Origin: Parerythrobacter lacustris
Lineage (GTDB): Bacteria; Pseudomonadota; Alphaproteobacteria; Sphingomonadales; Sphingomonadaceae
Assembly: GCF_024626475.1 (NCBI RefSeq)
Contig: NZ_JANKHH010000001.1
Span: 248,001 to 312,000, forward strand
Direction: 5' to 3'
DNA length: 64,000 nucleotides
Shown: piece by piece, positions 54,061 through 63,937 of the stretch
How positions within the stretch are numbered: position 1 is the stretch's first letter
How the letters are laid out: each line of letters begins with the position of its first letter
Notes under the pieces: model-generated
What the model saw: only the letters and a program-made list of their open reading frames with translations
Told to the model about the DNA's origin: nothing
Databases searched by the model: none
Program-made: the position numbers and the translations under genes

Positions 54061-57000
54061 CTAGCTCGCAAGCAGGCTGGCGTTCCCGCCTGCGGCGGTG
54101 GTGTCGATGCTCACCACCCGCTCGCTGGCAAAGCGCGCGACATAATGCGGTCCGCCCGCCTTCGGCCCAGTGCCCGACAGGCCGTCGCCGCCGAACGGCT
54201 GGCTCTCGACCACCGCGCCGATCTGGTTGCGGTTGACGTAGAAATTGCCCACCCGCGCCTTCGCCTCGACCAGCTCGCGCACCGCATCGATCCGGCTGTG
54301 AAGGCCCAGCGTCAGGCCGTACCCGGTGGCATTGATATCGTCGACCACGCGCTCCAACTGGTCCGCCTTGAACCGCGCGACATGCAGGACCGGACCGAAA
54401 TTCTCGCGCTTGAGGTCAAGGATCGAATCGAGCTCGATGATCGTCGGCGCGACGAAGCATCCGGCACCCGTCCCCTTGGGCAGCTTGCGCTGCCACACAG
54501 TGCGTCCGTTCTTCTTGCGGCGTGCGACATGGCGGTCGAGCGCGGCCTTGGCGTCGGGGTCGATCACCGGGCCGACATCGGTGGTGAGCTCCGCCGGGTC
54601 GCCGATCTCGAGCACTTCGAATGCGCCGCGGATCATCGCCAGCATCTCGTCCGCCACATCGTCCTGCAGATAGAGCATACGGAGCGCCGAGCAGCGTTGC
54701 CCTGCGCTCTGGAACGCGGAGGAGACCACGTCGCGCGTAACCTGCTCGGGCAGGGCCGAGCTGTCGACGATCATCGCGTTCTGCCCGCCGGTTTCGGCGA
54801 TGAAGGTGGCGATCGGCCCTTCGCGCGATGCGAGGCTGCGGTTGATCGCCTGCGCCGTCTCGGTCGATCCGGTGAAGGCGACCCCGGCAATGCGCGGGTC
54901 CGAAGTGATCATCTGGCCGACGTCGCCCGCGCCCGGCAGCAGCTGGAACACCGCCTCGGGAATGCCCGCCTCGTGGCACAGTTTGACCGCCAAGGCGGCG
55001 ATCAGCGGGGTCTGCTCGGCGGGCTTGGCGACCACAGTGTTGCCCGCTGCGAGCGCGGCCGCAGCGGGGCCGATGAAAATCGCCAGCGGGAAATTCCACG
55101 GGCTGATCGTCGCGAACACGCCGCGCCCGGCCAGGCTCAACCGGTTTTCCTCGCCGGTCGGCCCGGGCAGCATCAGCGGGGCAGAGAACAGCCGCCGCGC
55201 CTCGGCTGCGTAGTAGCGGAGGAAGTCGACCGCCTCGCGCAGTTCGAGCACCGCGTCGAGCAGCGTCTTGCCCGCTTCGCGCCGGCACAGGCTGAGGAAT
55301 TCGTCGGTGTGCTCCTCGAACAGGTCGGCGGCGGCTTCGAGCAGCAGCGCGCGCTTCTCACCGCCCAGCCGGTTCCAGCCCGGCTGGATCAGCAGTGCCT
55401 GGCCAATGGCGGCCTCGACTTCTTCCGGCGTGCAATCGCGCCGCGTGCCGACCTCGGCGGAAAGGTCCTGCGGCTGGGTGATCGGCGCGGTCTCGCCTTC
55501 GGCATCCGAGCGGAAGGTCGGCTCGGCATGCCAGTGCTTGCTCTCAAGCGCGGCAAGCCGCTCGAGCAGCTGCTCGCGCACCAGCGGGTCGGCGAGATCG
55601 ATCCCCGCGCTGTTGGTGCGACCTGGGAAGATGGCATGCGGCAGCGGGATGTTCGGATTGCGCTTCGGCTCGAGCGCTGCCAGTTCCGCCACCGGGTCGC
55701 CCGCCAGTTCGCTCGCGGGCACATCGGCATCGGCCATCCGGTTGACGAAGGAACTGTTCGCCCCGTTCTCCAGCAGGCGGCGCACGAGATAGGCGAGCAG
55801 GTCCTTGTGGTTGCCGACCGGCGCATAGATGCGCACCGGCGTGCGGTCGTTGCGTTCGAGTTCGGCGAGCGCGGAGTAGATATCCTCCCCCATGCCGTGC
55901 AACCGCTGGAACTCGAACGGGCCTTCGTAATTGCGCGCAGCGACCAGCGTCTTGATCGCCGCGACGGTGTAGGCGTTGTGCGTCGCGAAGGCGGGATAGA
56001 TCGTATCGGGCGCCTCGAGCAGCCGCGAGGCGCAGGCGAGGTAGGACACATCGGTCGCCACCTTGCGGGTGAAGACGGGATAGTCCTTGAACCCGCCGAC
56101 CTGGCTCAGCTTGATCTCGGTGTCCCAATAGGCACCCTTGACCAGCCGCACCATCAGCCGCCGGTTATGGCGGCGGGCGAGCTTGACCGTCCATTCGCAC
56201 ATCGGCACCGCACGCTTCTGATAGGCCTGGATTGCGAGGCCGAACCCGCCCCAACCATTGGCAAACAGCTCATCGTCGGCCGCGAGTGCTTCGATCACGT
56301 CCATCGAAACCTCGAGCCGCTCGGCTTCCTCGGCATCGATGGTGAAATGGAAATCGGCGTCGCGCGCCTTGATCGCGAGGTCCTTCAGCACCGGCACCAG
56401 ATGCGCAACAGCCGCGTCGCGGTGGTAGAAATCGTACTTGGGATAAAGCGCCGAGAGCTTGACCGAGATGCCGGGCGAGCGGGCGACACCGCCATCCGCC
56501 GCCTTCGCCACGCTGGCGATCGCCCGCTCGTAGGCAAGGCGGTAGCGTTCGGCATCGTGCATCGTCATCGCCGCTTCGCCGAGCATGTCGAAGCTGTGGG
56601 TCAGCCCTTCCTTGCGTTCCGGCTTCGCGCGCTTCAGCGCCTCGTCGATCGTGCGGCCGAAGACGAACTGCCCGCCGAGGATCTTCATCGCCTGCAGCGT
56701 CGCCTTGCGGATAACCGGCTCGCCCAGCCGGTTCATCGCGCTGCGCAAGGTGCGGCCCATACCGCGTTGGTGGTCCTCCGGGCGTTCGAGCACTTCGCCC
56801 GTCAACATGAGCGAGAAAGTCGCCGCATTGACGAAGCTGGAAGAACTCTCGCCCAGATGCTCGCCCCAGTCGATATCGCCCAGCTTGTCGCGGATCAGCG
56901 CATCGGCGGTGGCTGCATCGGGCACGCGCAGCAGCGCCTCGGCGATGCACATCAGCGCGATGCCTTCTTCGGTGTCGAGCCCGAACTGGTGGAGAAAGGC

Positions 57001-57195
57001 ATCGATTCCGGTCGCCTTGCGCCGGCGCGCGCGAGTGACCAGCGCCTCGGCCAGCGGCGCGGTGTCGCCATGCAATTGCGCGACGGCCGATGCCTGCCGA
57101 AGGCGTTCTTCGATACATGCGCCCTCTTCCTGGCGGTAGGCGAGGCGCAGCGCGGTACGGTCGAGCGGGGAAAGTGCGGTCAAGGGGGGACTCAT
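54061..57195 (-). CDS. putA: Bifunctional proline dehydrogenase/P5C dehydrogenase
   Basis: 1044 residues from the ATG at 57195. The PRODH barrel carries RLVKGAYWDTEIK, FATHNAYTVAAI and FEFQRLHGMGEDIY; the ALDH part carries TISPWNFPLAIFIGP, the catalytic Cys in SAGQRCSALRML and the Glu in IAETGGQNAMI. The protein lacks the N-terminal ribbon-helix-helix domain that makes E. coli PutA a repressor; it starts directly with the PRODH arm domain, so it is a minimal enzymatic PutA. It oxidises proline to glutamate at the membrane. Divergent from the MaoC gene with 97 bases between them. Confidence 0.96.
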   Translation of the reverse strand: MSPPLTALSPLDRTALRLAYRQEEGACIEERLRQASAVAQLHGDTAPLAEALVTRARRRKATGIDAFLHQFGLDTEEGIALMCIAEALLRVPDAATADALIRDKLGDIDWGEHLGESSSSFVNAATFSLMLTGEVLERPEDHQRGMGRTLRSAMNRLGEPVIRKATLQAMKILGGQFVFGRTIDEALKRAKPERKEGLTHSFDMLGEAAMTMHDAERYRLAYERAIASVAKAADGGVARSPGISVKLSALYPKYDFYHRDAAVAHLVPVLKDLAIKARDADFHFTIDAEEAERLEVSMDVIEALAADDELFANGWGGFGLAIQAYQKRAVPMCEWTVKLARRHNRRLMVRLVKGAYWDTEIKLSQVGGFKDYPVFTRKVATDVSYLACASRLLEAPDTIYPAFATHNAYTVAAIKTLVAARNYEGPFEFQRLHGMGEDIYSALAELERNDRTPVRIYAPVGNHKDLLAYLVRRLLENGANSSFVNRMADADVPASELAGDPVAELAALEPKRNPNIPLPHAIFPGRTNSAGIDLADPLVREQLLERLAALESKHWHAEPTFRSDAEGETAPITQPQDLSAEVGTRRDCTPEEVEAAIGQALLIQPGWNRLGGEKRALLLEAAADLFEEHTDEFLSLCRREAGKTLLDAVLELREAVDFLRYYAAEARRLFSAPLMLPGPTGEENRLSLAGRGVFATISPWNFPLAIFIGPAAAALAAGNTVVAKPAEQTPLIAALAVKLCHEAGIPEAVFQLLPGAGDVGQMITSDPRIAGVAFTGSTETAQAINRSLASREGPIATFIAETGGQNAMIVDSSALPEQVTRDVVSSAFQSAGQRCSALRMLYLQDDVADEMLAMIRGAFEVLEIGDPAELTTDVGPVIDPDAKAALDRHVARRKKNGRTVWQRKLPKGTGAGCFVAPTIIELDSILDLKRENFGPVLHVARFKADQLERVVDDINATGYGLTLGLHSRIDAVRELVEAKARVGNFYVNRNQIGAVVESQPFGGDGLSGTGPKAGGPHYVARFASERVVSIDTTAAGGNASLLAS

Positions 57196-57292
57196 CCGGT
57201 TTCTTGTGTAACGATTGCGCGCCTTGGACTTCTCTCCGGTTGCGTTCAAGGGGTTGCGTGGCCCATGGGGAGGCCAGCACGGACAAGGGAGA

Positions 57293-57751
57293 ATGGCAGT
57301 GGCGGGGCGCTATTTCGACGAGTGGCAGGTGGGCGACCGGATCGAACACGAAATCCGCCGCACGGTGACCGAGGCGGACAATCTGTTCTTCACCGTGATG
57401 ACCCACAACCCGCAGCCGCTGCACCTCGATGTCGAGGCGGCGAAGGCGAGCGAATTCGGCCAGATCCTCGTCAACGGCACCTTCACTTTCGCGCTGATGG
57501 TCGGGCTGTCGGTCGGCGACACGACGCTCGGCACGCTGGTCGCGAACCTGGGTTACGACAAGCTGGTTATGCCCAAGCCGGTGTTTATCGGGGATACTCT
57601 GCGCGCGACGAGCGAGGTCGCTTCGCTCAGGCCATCGAAGTCGCGCCCGGGGGCGGGCGTGGTGACGTTTCTGCACGAAGCGATCAATCAGCGCGATGAA
57701 GTCGTGTGCCGCTGCGAACGCTCTGCCTTGGTCAAGGGCAGCGGCGCTTGA
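57293..57751 (+). CDS. MaoC-like dehydratase (hot-dog fold)
   Basis: 152 residues; AAGGGAGA precedes the ATG at 57293. [40 protein letters not shown] carries the hydratase-like motif with the catalytic D...N and H residues ([19 protein letters not shown]), and [21 protein letters not shown] follows the R-hydratase pattern. It would add water to or remove it from enoyl-CoA. Position beside PutA is not informative. Confidence 0.88.
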   Translation: MAVAGRYFDEWQVGDRIEHEIRRTVTEADNLFFTVMTHNPQPLHLDVEAAKASEFGQILVNGTFTFALMVGLSVGDTTLGTLVANLGYDKLVMPKPVFIGDTLRATSEVASLRPSKSRPGAGVVTFLHEAINQRDEVVCRCERSALVKGSGA

Positions 57752-57817
57752 CGGACGGGACATATCGGTCAAGTTTGCGCTGACAGACCGCGCAAGATCG
57801 CGGCAGGGGAGGGCTAG

Positions 57818-59752
57818 ATGAAAAGGATTCTCGGGATCGGGCTGCTGGTGCTGGCCGTTGCAGCAGGCGGCTGGTGGTTGTTCCTGCGCGACGATCCCGA
57901 AGGCGTTGCGGCGAAGCTCGCCGAGGCGGAAGCGGCGGTGCCGCTGACCGACTATCCCGAGCGGGTCTATTGGGGCGACACCCACCTCCACACGAGCATC
58001 TCATTCGATGCCTATGGCTTCGGCAACCGGCTGGGGGCGGAAGACGCGCTGCGTTTCGCGATGGGCGAGGAAGTGACCTCGACCACCGGGATCAAGGCGA
58101 AGCTCGCGCGGCCGCTCGATTTCCTCGTCATCTCCGACCATTCGGACGGGATGGGCGCGCTCCAGAGGCTCGCCGAGGCACCCCGACTGCTGCTGAGCGA
58201 CCCGACGATGCAGAAGTGGCACGACATGCTCAACGAAAGCCCGCAGCAATCGCTGAGGGCCACTTCGGAAATCATCGCGGCGGCGGCGGCGGGTACCTTG
58301 CCCGACCAGATGCTCAATTCCGACAGCGACGGGCCGACGCGCGATCTGTGGACCGAGCATCTCGCGATCATCGACCGCTACGACCGGCCTGGCACCTTCA
58401 CCGCGCTCGCTGGGTTCGAATACTCGCTTCTGCCCGAAGGCAACAATCTCCACCGCGTGGTGATGTTCCGCGATGGCTACGACCGCACTACGCAGGTGCT
58501 TCCTTTTCCAAGTCTGGAAACGAAGGTCGAGGATCTGTGGGCCTATATGGAAGGCTACGAGAAGAAGACCGGCGGGCAGGTGCTGGCGATGCCGCACAAT
58601 TCGAACGTCTCCAACGGGCTGATGTTCGAGACGACCATGTCCGACGGCAGCCCGATGACCGCCGAATACGCCCGCCGCCGCGCGCGGCACGAGCCGGTGG
58701 TCGAAGCGACCCAGATCAAGGGCGACAGCGAGGCGCATCCCTTCCTTTCGCCCAACGACGAATTCGCCGGTTTCGGCAAGTCGGGCTGGTCGATCGGCAA
58801 TCTCGACGCTTCGCATCCGGCGACCGACGCGATGCAGGGCGGCAATTACATCCGCGAGGCGCTGAAGCGCGGGCTCTCGCTTGAACAACAGCTCGGCGTG
58901 AACCCCTACGCCTTCGGGCTGATCGGTTCGACCGACAGTCACACCTCGCTCGCCACTGGCGACGAGGACAATTTCTTCGGCAAGCATACGGGCAACGAGC
59001 CGAGCGCGAAGGATCGCGCCAATGCGCCGCAGAACCTCGGCACGCGGCAAGGGCGGTTCGGGTGGAACTACCTCGCCGGCGGCTATGCTGCGGCATGGGC
59101 GCGGGGCAACACAAGGGCGGAAATCTTCGACGCGTTCAAGCGGCGCGAGGTCTATGCCACCACCGGCCCGCGAATGGTGGTGCGGGTGTTCGGCGGCTTC
59201 GGTTTCACGCCCGACATGTTCGAGGGTGACTGGGTCAAGGCCGGCTATTCGCGCGGCGTGCCGATGGGCGGCAACCTGGCCGACGAGGGCAAGGCGCCGA
59301 GCTTCCTCATCTCCGCATTGAAGGACCCCGACGGGGCGCATCTCGACCGGGTGCAGGTGGTCAAGGGCTGGGTCAATCCCGACGGCACGACCGGCGAGAA
59401 GGTCTATGACGTGGTGTGGTCAGACATGGACAAGCGCGCGATGGCGGGCGGCAAGGTCCCGCTGGTGGGGGACACGGTCGACCGCGCCAAGGCGACCTAC
59501 ACCAACACCATCGGCGCACCCGAACTTCGCAGCGTTTGGACCGACCCGGACTACCGCGCGGGCCAGAGCGCGTTCTACTACGTCCGCGTACTCGAAATCC
59601 CGACGCCGCGCTGGACGCTGTTCGATGCGGTGCGGTTCGGGATCAAGCTGAGCGCGGACGCGTTGGCCGACGGGGTGGCGCAGGAGCGCGCCTATACCTC
59701 GCCGATCTGGCTCGGTCCGGCGAAGGCGCCAAAGCCCGCCACGCAAGGATGA
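57818..59752 (+). CDS. DUF3604-domain exported protein
   Basis: 644 residues with an N-terminal membrane anchor or signal (ILGIGLLVLAVAAGGWWLFL). GDTHLHTSISFDAYGFGNRLGAEDALRFAMG at residue 53 and LDFLVISDHSDGMG near residue 105 are PHP-like metal ligands (HLHT, DH), HNSNVSNGLMF and TDSHTSLATG add further ones, so a metal-dependent hydrolase is plausible. The DUF has no proven activity. It overlaps the PPIase gene by ATGA, and that gene overlaps hupE, so the three are translated together. Confidence 0.85.
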   Translation: MKRILGIGLLVLAVAAGGWWLFLRDDPEGVAAKLAEAEAAVPLTDYPERVYWGDTHLHTSISFDAYGFGNRLGAEDALRFAMGEEVTSTTGIKAKLARPLDFLVISDHSDGMGALQRLAEAPRLLLSDPTMQKWHDMLNESPQQSLRATSEIIAAAAAGTLPDQMLNSDSDGPTRDLWTEHLAIIDRYDRPGTFTALAGFEYSLLPEGNNLHRVVMFRDGYDRTTQVLPFPSLETKVEDLWAYMEGYEKKTGGQVLAMPHNSNVSNGLMFETTMSDGSPMTAEYARRRARHEPVVEATQIKGDSEAHPFLSPNDEFAGFGKSGWSIGNLDASHPATDAMQGGNYIREALKRGLSLEQQLGVNPYAFGLIGSTDSHTSLATGDEDNFFGKHTGNEPSAKDRANAPQNLGTRQGRFGWNYLAGGYAAAWARGNTRAEIFDAFKRREVYATTGPRMVVRVFGGFGFTPDMFEGDWVKAGYSRGVPMGGNLADEGKAPSFLISALKDPDGAHLDRVQVVKGWVNPDGTTGEKVYDVVWSDMDKRAMAGGKVPLVGDTVDRAKATYTNTIGAPELRSVWTDPDYRAGQSAFYYVRVLEIPTPRWTLFDAVRFGIKLSADALADGVAQERAYTSPIWLGPAKAPKPATQG

Positions 59753-60543
59753 CGCTGCCCGGCTGGACGAAGGAGCCGCTGGTCCATTTCCTAGCAGCGG
59801 GCGGGCTGCTGTTCGCGCTGTTCGCATGGATCGGCGAACCGGTCGATCCGGCGAGCCGCAGCATCGTGGTGGGGAAGGAAGAACAGGCGCGCATCGCGCT
59901 GCAGTGGGAGCTGACCAATGGTCGCCCGCCGACTGACGCCGAACTCGCCGCGCAGATCGACCGCTTCGTGCGTGACGAGGTGCTCTATCGCGAAGCGCTG
60001 CGGATGGGGCTCGATCGCGACGATGCGGTGGTGCGCCAGCGGATGGCATCGAAGATGGATTACCTTGCGGCCAGTGCGGCGGAGACTGCCAAGCCAGACG
60101 ACAGCGTGCTGCAGGACTGGCTGGAGCGGCACCCGACGCGCTTCACCGACGATGCGCGGTTCGGTTTCGAACAGCTCTACTTTGCCGAGCGGGGGACGGC
60201 CGAGGCTGCGCTGGCAGCAGGCGGCCAGATCCGAGGCGAGGCGATCTCGCTTCCTGTCGAGGAACGCAATGCGCCGCGCAGCGAAGTCTCGGCGCGGTTC
60301 GGGGAGGAGTTTGTGGCGGCGCTCGATCGGCTCGAGCCGGGGCCAAAATGGCAGGGACCGGTCCAGTCGGGCTTCGGCTGGCACCTTGTCCGGCTGACGG
60401 AGAAGCGGGCCGGCGAAGTCCCGCCGCTGGCCGAAGTGCGACAGCAGGTCGAGAACGACTGGCGCAGCGCCACAGCCGAAGCGCGGCGCGAGGAGGGCTA
60501 CCGCATCCTCCGCGATGGCTACGACGTGCAGATCGAAAAGTGA
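59749..60543 (+). CDS. Membrane-anchored PpiC-type peptidylprolyl isomerase-like protein
   Basis: 264 residues. One N-terminal helix (LVHFLAAGGLLFALFAWIG) leads into a SurA/PpiC-like chaperone arm (residues about 40-130) and a parvulin-like C-terminal domain with RFGFEQLYFAE, GEEFVAALDRLEPGPKWQGPVQSGFGWHLVRLTEKRAG. The GPVQSGFGWHLVRL motif is the parvulin signature, with the histidine retained. It probably helps fold or guard its neighbours in the periplasm. The start overlaps DUF3604 and the stop overlaps hupE. Confidence 0.83.
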   Translation: MTLPGWTKEPLVHFLAAGGLLFALFAWIGEPVDPASRSIVVGKEEQARIALQWELTNGRPPTDAELAAQIDRFVRDEVLYREALRMGLDRDDAVVRQRMASKMDYLAASAAETAKPDDSVLQDWLERHPTRFTDDARFGFEQLYFAERGTAEAALAAGGQIRGEAISLPVEERNAPRSEVSARFGEEFVAALDRLEPGPKWQGPVQSGFGWHLVRLTEKRAGEVPPLAEVRQQVENDWRSATAEARREEGYRILRDGYDVQIEK

Positions 60544-61517
60544 GGCTGCTGCTGGCGCTGCTGCTGGCGGTGTTCGCCGCCGGAACCGTGCGGGCCGACG
60601 ATTTGCGCCCCGGCTACATGGAATGGACCGAGACCGCGCCGGGCGAATGGCAGGTCGCATGGAAGCAACCGCTCACCCAGCGCCCGACGGGCGAGCCGCC
60701 ACAACCCATCCTGCCCGACGGCTGCCACTTCACCGCCCCGCCCGCGACCGGCACCGCCTCGGCAGCGGTCACCGGGCAGGCACAGGTTCGCTGCGATGGC
60801 ATGCTCGCGGGGCGCGCGATCGGAATGGAGGGCATGCTCGGCCAGGCCGACATGCTGGTGCGGATCGCACCGCGCGACAGCCCGGTCGACACCCTGCGTC
60901 TGACTGCGGCAGAGCCGGTTGTCCGCGTGCCCGTCGAACCGGCGAGCGGCAATGTCTGGCGGACCTATATCGGCATCGGGATCGAGCACATCGTGTTCGG
61001 CTGGGATCACCTGCTGTTCGTGATCGCGCTGGTGCTGCTGGTACAAGGCTGGAAGCGGGTGGCGGTGGCCGCGACCGCCTTCACCCTCGCCCACTCGGTC
61101 ACGCTGGCAGGGGCGACGCTCGGCTTCGTCGGCCTGCCGGGGCGCCCGGTCGAGGCGGTGATCGCGCTGTCGATCGTGTTTCTCGCCTACGAGGTGATCC
61201 GCGCGCAGCGCGGCGAGCCGGGCCTGACGCAGCGCGTGCCATGGGTCGTCGCCTTCCTGTTCGGGCTGATCCACGGCTTCGGCTTTGCCGGAGCGCTGGG
61301 CGAGATCGGCCTGCCCGAAGGCGACATCGCGGCGGCGCTGTTGGCGTTCAATATCGGTGTCGAGGCAGGGCAGCTGCTGGTAATCGCGCTGGTGCTGGCG
61401 GTGCTGGCCGCCTTGCGCCGGCTGGCCTTGCCCGCGCTTGCCCCGGCGATCCGCGTGGCCAGCTACGCTATCGGCATCACCGGTAGCTTCTGGCTGTTCG
61501 AACGCGTGCTCGGCTAG
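60540..61517 (+). CDS. HupE/UreJ-family membrane protein
   Basis: 325 residues from the GTG at 60540, overlapping the PPIase stop. A signal peptide (LLLALLLAVFAAGTVRA) and a periplasmic domain of about 120 residues with GCHFTAPPA precede a six-helix HupE-type domain starting with HIVFGWDHLLFVIALVLL, the metal-binding H...DH, then HSVTLAGA, RVPWVVAFLFGLIHGFGFAGALGEIGLP and FNIGVEAGQLLVIALVLA. HupE proteins are nickel or cobalt permeases. The extra N-terminal domain belongs to the HupE/UreJ_2 type with unknown cargo. It converges on the NodT gene sharing CTAG. Confidence 0.87.
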   Translation: MRLLLALLLAVFAAGTVRADDLRPGYMEWTETAPGEWQVAWKQPLTQRPTGEPPQPILPDGCHFTAPPATGTASAAVTGQAQVRCDGMLAGRAIGMEGMLGQADMLVRIAPRDSPVDTLRLTAAEPVVRVPVEPASGNVWRTYIGIGIEHIVFGWDHLLFVIALVLLVQGWKRVAVAATAFTLAHSVTLAGATLGFVGLPGRPVEAVIALSIVFLAYEVIRAQRGEPGLTQRVPWVVAFLFGLIHGFGFAGALGEIGLPEGDIAAALLAFNIGVEAGQLLVIALVLAVLAALRRLALPALAPAIRVASYAIGITGSFWLFERVLG

Positions 61518-62926
61518 AGCGCGAGGTCACTCCCGCCGAGCGCTTGCCACAATAGCACCCGTGCCCGGCTCGCGCGGCCGCGCGCGGCGGCGACCCGCTC
61601 CCCGCTCGCATCGGCGGCGCGGCGCGCGTCGAGCACGGTGCGGAAATCGCTCAGCCCTGCGCGGAAGCGCGTGTCGGCGAGGTTGGCCGCGCGCTGGCTG
61701 CTGGCGTATTCGGCGCTCGCTGCAGCGAGTTCGGCATCGGCAGCGGTGACCAGGCCATAGGCCGTCTCGGCATCGCCGAGCGCCTGGAACACCGATCCGC
61801 GATAGGCCTCGAAGGCGGCGCGCTTGTTTGCCGCAGCGCCGTCGATCTCGGCCTCGATCCGCCCGAAATCGAGGATCGGCGCGAGCAGCCCGCCTGCGAG
61901 CGAGCCGACCACCGAATCCCCGCTGAACAGGCTGCCGAGGTCGAAGGCGAGCAGGCCGAGCGAGGCGGAGAGATTGAACTGCGGGAAGCGTCGTGCAGCG
62001 GTGGCGTAGAGATCCGCATCGCTTGCCGCGAGCCGCGCGGCGCTCGCCTGAACGTCGGGGCGATTGACGAGCAGCTGCGAAGGCAGGCTGGCGGGAGCTG
62101 CGGGTTGCGCGGGTTCGGGCGCGGGCTGGGCGAGAAGTTCGCGCACCTTGCCGGTCGGTTGCGCGGTCAGCGTGACGAGCCGCCCGACCAGCCGGGCGCG
62201 TTCGCTTTCGAGCGCTTCGAGCCGGGTGCGGCTGGCCGCTGCAGCGCTTTCGGCGCGCACCCGGTCGAAGCCCGGCGCGATTCCCGCACGTTCGCGGCTG
62301 CCTGCGAGTTGCGCAAGACGTTCTGCGGCACCGAGATCGCTTTCCAGCGCCCGCTGGCGCGCCTCCAGCGTACGCCAGTCGATCACCGAACCGGCAATCT
62401 CGGACAGCAGGCCGAGCCGCACCGCCGCCGCGTCGGCCCCCGCCGCATCGACTCGCGCGAGCGCGGCGCGTTCCTGCGCCCGCAGCCGTCCGAACAGGTC
62501 GAGATCCCACCCGGCGGTAAGGTTGGCGCTGTAGCTCACCCGCTCGGTGTCGAACGCGATGCCCTGGGGCAGTCCGCTGCCGAACTGCGCGGGATTGGTT
62601 CGCTGCCCGGTCACCGATGCAGAGCCATTTACCGATGGCAACCGTTCCGCACCGGCGCGCCCGGCCTGCGCCCGCGCCGCATCGATCCGCGCCAGCGCCT
62701 GCGCCAGCGTCGGCGCATCGCTCAGCGCCAGAGCGGCCAGATCGGTGAATGCCGGATCGCCGGTCGGCAGCAGGACCGCGACCGACTGAGCCACGGCGCC
62801 CTCGGGCTGGTAGGCGAAGCTGGCCGGAAGCTCGGGCGGTGCGGTCGCGATCTCGGGCGGCGGCCCGGCGACGCAGGCGGCGAGCGCAAGCGCACTCGCA
62901 AGCGACAGGGCGAGCCGAATCCTCAC
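61514..62926 (-). CDS. Outer-membrane efflux lipoprotein, NodT family
   Basis: 470 residues. IRLALSLASALALAACVAGPP is a lipoprotein signal with lipobox LAAC. The TolC-like repeat shows in the two coiled-coil stretches (ALARIDAARAQAGRAGAERLPSVNGSASVTG and the later LRAQERAALARVDAAGADAAAVRL, AERLAQLAGSRERAG), and PDVQASAARLAASDADLYATAARRFPQFNLSASLG is the NodT/OprM motif. It is the outer-membrane duct of the pump, coupled to the HlyD gene by ATGA. Confidence 0.93.
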   Translation of the reverse strand: MRIRLALSLASALALAACVAGPPPEIATAPPELPASFAYQPEGAVAQSVAVLLPTGDPAFTDLAALALSDAPTLAQALARIDAARAQAGRAGAERLPSVNGSASVTGQRTNPAQFGSGLPQGIAFDTERVSYSANLTAGWDLDLFGRLRAQERAALARVDAAGADAAAVRLGLLSEIAGSVIDWRTLEARQRALESDLGAAERLAQLAGSRERAGIAPGFDRVRAESAAAASRTRLEALESERARLVGRLVTLTAQPTGKVRELLAQPAPEPAQPAAPASLPSQLLVNRPDVQASAARLAASDADLYATAARRFPQFNLSASLGLLAFDLGSLFSGDSVVGSLAGGLLAPILDFGRIEAEIDGAAANKRAAFEAYRGSVFQALGDAETAYGLVTAADAELAAASAEYASSQRAANLADTRFRAGLSDFRTVLDARRAADASGERVAAARGRASRARVLLWQALGGSDLAL

Positions 62927-63924
62927 TTCGCGTCCTTCGTGCCGGTGTTCTTGGCTGCCGGGATGAAGGCATCGACCTGCTGACCGACGCGAAAAGCGCC
63001 CTTGGCACTTTCAGGCAGGGCATAGATCACCTGCAGCACCCGCACATCGACCCGCTCGCTTGCGCTGTTGGTGAGCGAGCGCTTGGGTACCACCAGCGGT
63101 TCGGCACGAACGAAGCTCGCTTTCACCTGCCGGCCGGCGGCTCCGCGCGGCGAAACCACCGCTTCGGCACCCATGGCCAGCCGCGTCGCCTGCTCTTCGT
63201 CGATATCGATCCGCACATGCAGCGGGCGGGTCTCGCCCATCTCGATGAAAGGTGCGCCGCCCCCGCCGCCCATGGTCGAAAGGTATTCGCCCGGCTTGAT
63301 GTTGACGCTGAGGATCTCGCCCGAGATCGGCGCGCGCACGGTTGCGCGGCCCAGTTCGGTGCGCGCGCTGGCCGCAGCGGCCTGCGCGGAATCGAGCCGC
63401 GCCCGGGCGAGTTGCAGCCGCTGGCTGGCGGCGGATGCCTCGCCCTCTGCGCGGATCACTTCGGCGCGGCTGACTGCGGCGGGATCGTCGATGCTGCGAT
63501 AGAGCGCAAGCTGGCGGCTGGCGGTCGCCTGCGCCGCCTGCGCCTCGGCGATGGCGGCGCGCGCTTCGCCGATCGCGGCGTCGGACTGCTGCAGCTGTGC
63601 GCGGATGGCGCGGGTGTCGACGGTGAACAGCGGCTGGCCCTTCGCAACATAGTCGCCCGGCTGCACCCGCAGGTCGGTGACGAGGCCGGACAACGCTGTG
63701 CCGATCTGGATCACCTCGCTCGACGGTTCGACCACACCCGATCCGGCGACCCTGTCCGCATCGGCGAGTGCACCGGTGGCACGGGGCGGCTCGCGCTCGG
63801 GCTCGCTCAGTTCGCGGTCGGGCAGACGACCGGCGATAAAGATCACCGCGACGATCAGGCCGACCACCGCCAGGATCGGCAGGCCCATGCGCGAGAAGCT
63901 GAAGTTGCGAAGGTTGAAAGCCAT
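62923..63924 (-). CDS. HlyD/MacA-type efflux periplasmic adaptor
   Basis: 333 residues from MAFNLRNFSFSRMGLPILAV. One N-terminal membrane anchor, a lipoyl half (GSGVVEPSSEVIQIGTALSGLVTDLRVQPGDYVAKGQPLFTVDTRAI), an alpha-hairpin rich in Ala and Glu (SDAAIGEARAAIAEAQAAQATASRQ) and the second lipoyl half (ARTELGRATVRAPISGEILSVNIKPGEYLSTMGG) define the adaptor. It joins the ABC permease in the inner membrane to the NodT duct. It starts 13 bases behind the ABC gene. Confidence 0.93.
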   Translation of the reverse strand: MAFNLRNFSFSRMGLPILAVVGLIVAVIFIAGRLPDRELSEPEREPPRATGALADADRVAGSGVVEPSSEVIQIGTALSGLVTDLRVQPGDYVAKGQPLFTVDTRAIRAQLQQSDAAIGEARAAIAEAQAAQATASRQLALYRSIDDPAAVSRAEVIRAEGEASAASQRLQLARARLDSAQAAAASARTELGRATVRAPISGEILSVNIKPGEYLSTMGGGGGAPFIEMGETRPLHVRIDIDEEQATRLAMGAEAVVSPRGAAGRQVKASFVRAEPLVVPKRSLTNSASERVDVRVLQVIYALPESAKGAFRVGQQVDAFIPAAKNTGTKDAK

Positions 63925-63937
63925 GGCGAAGAGGTCC

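Noticed and set aside
54145-57699. A 1184-codon open frame on the plus strand opposite putA.
   Set aside because: It lies in the antisense frame of a well-conserved gene, and its Arg/Gln/Leu-rich translation is what high GC at third positions produces.
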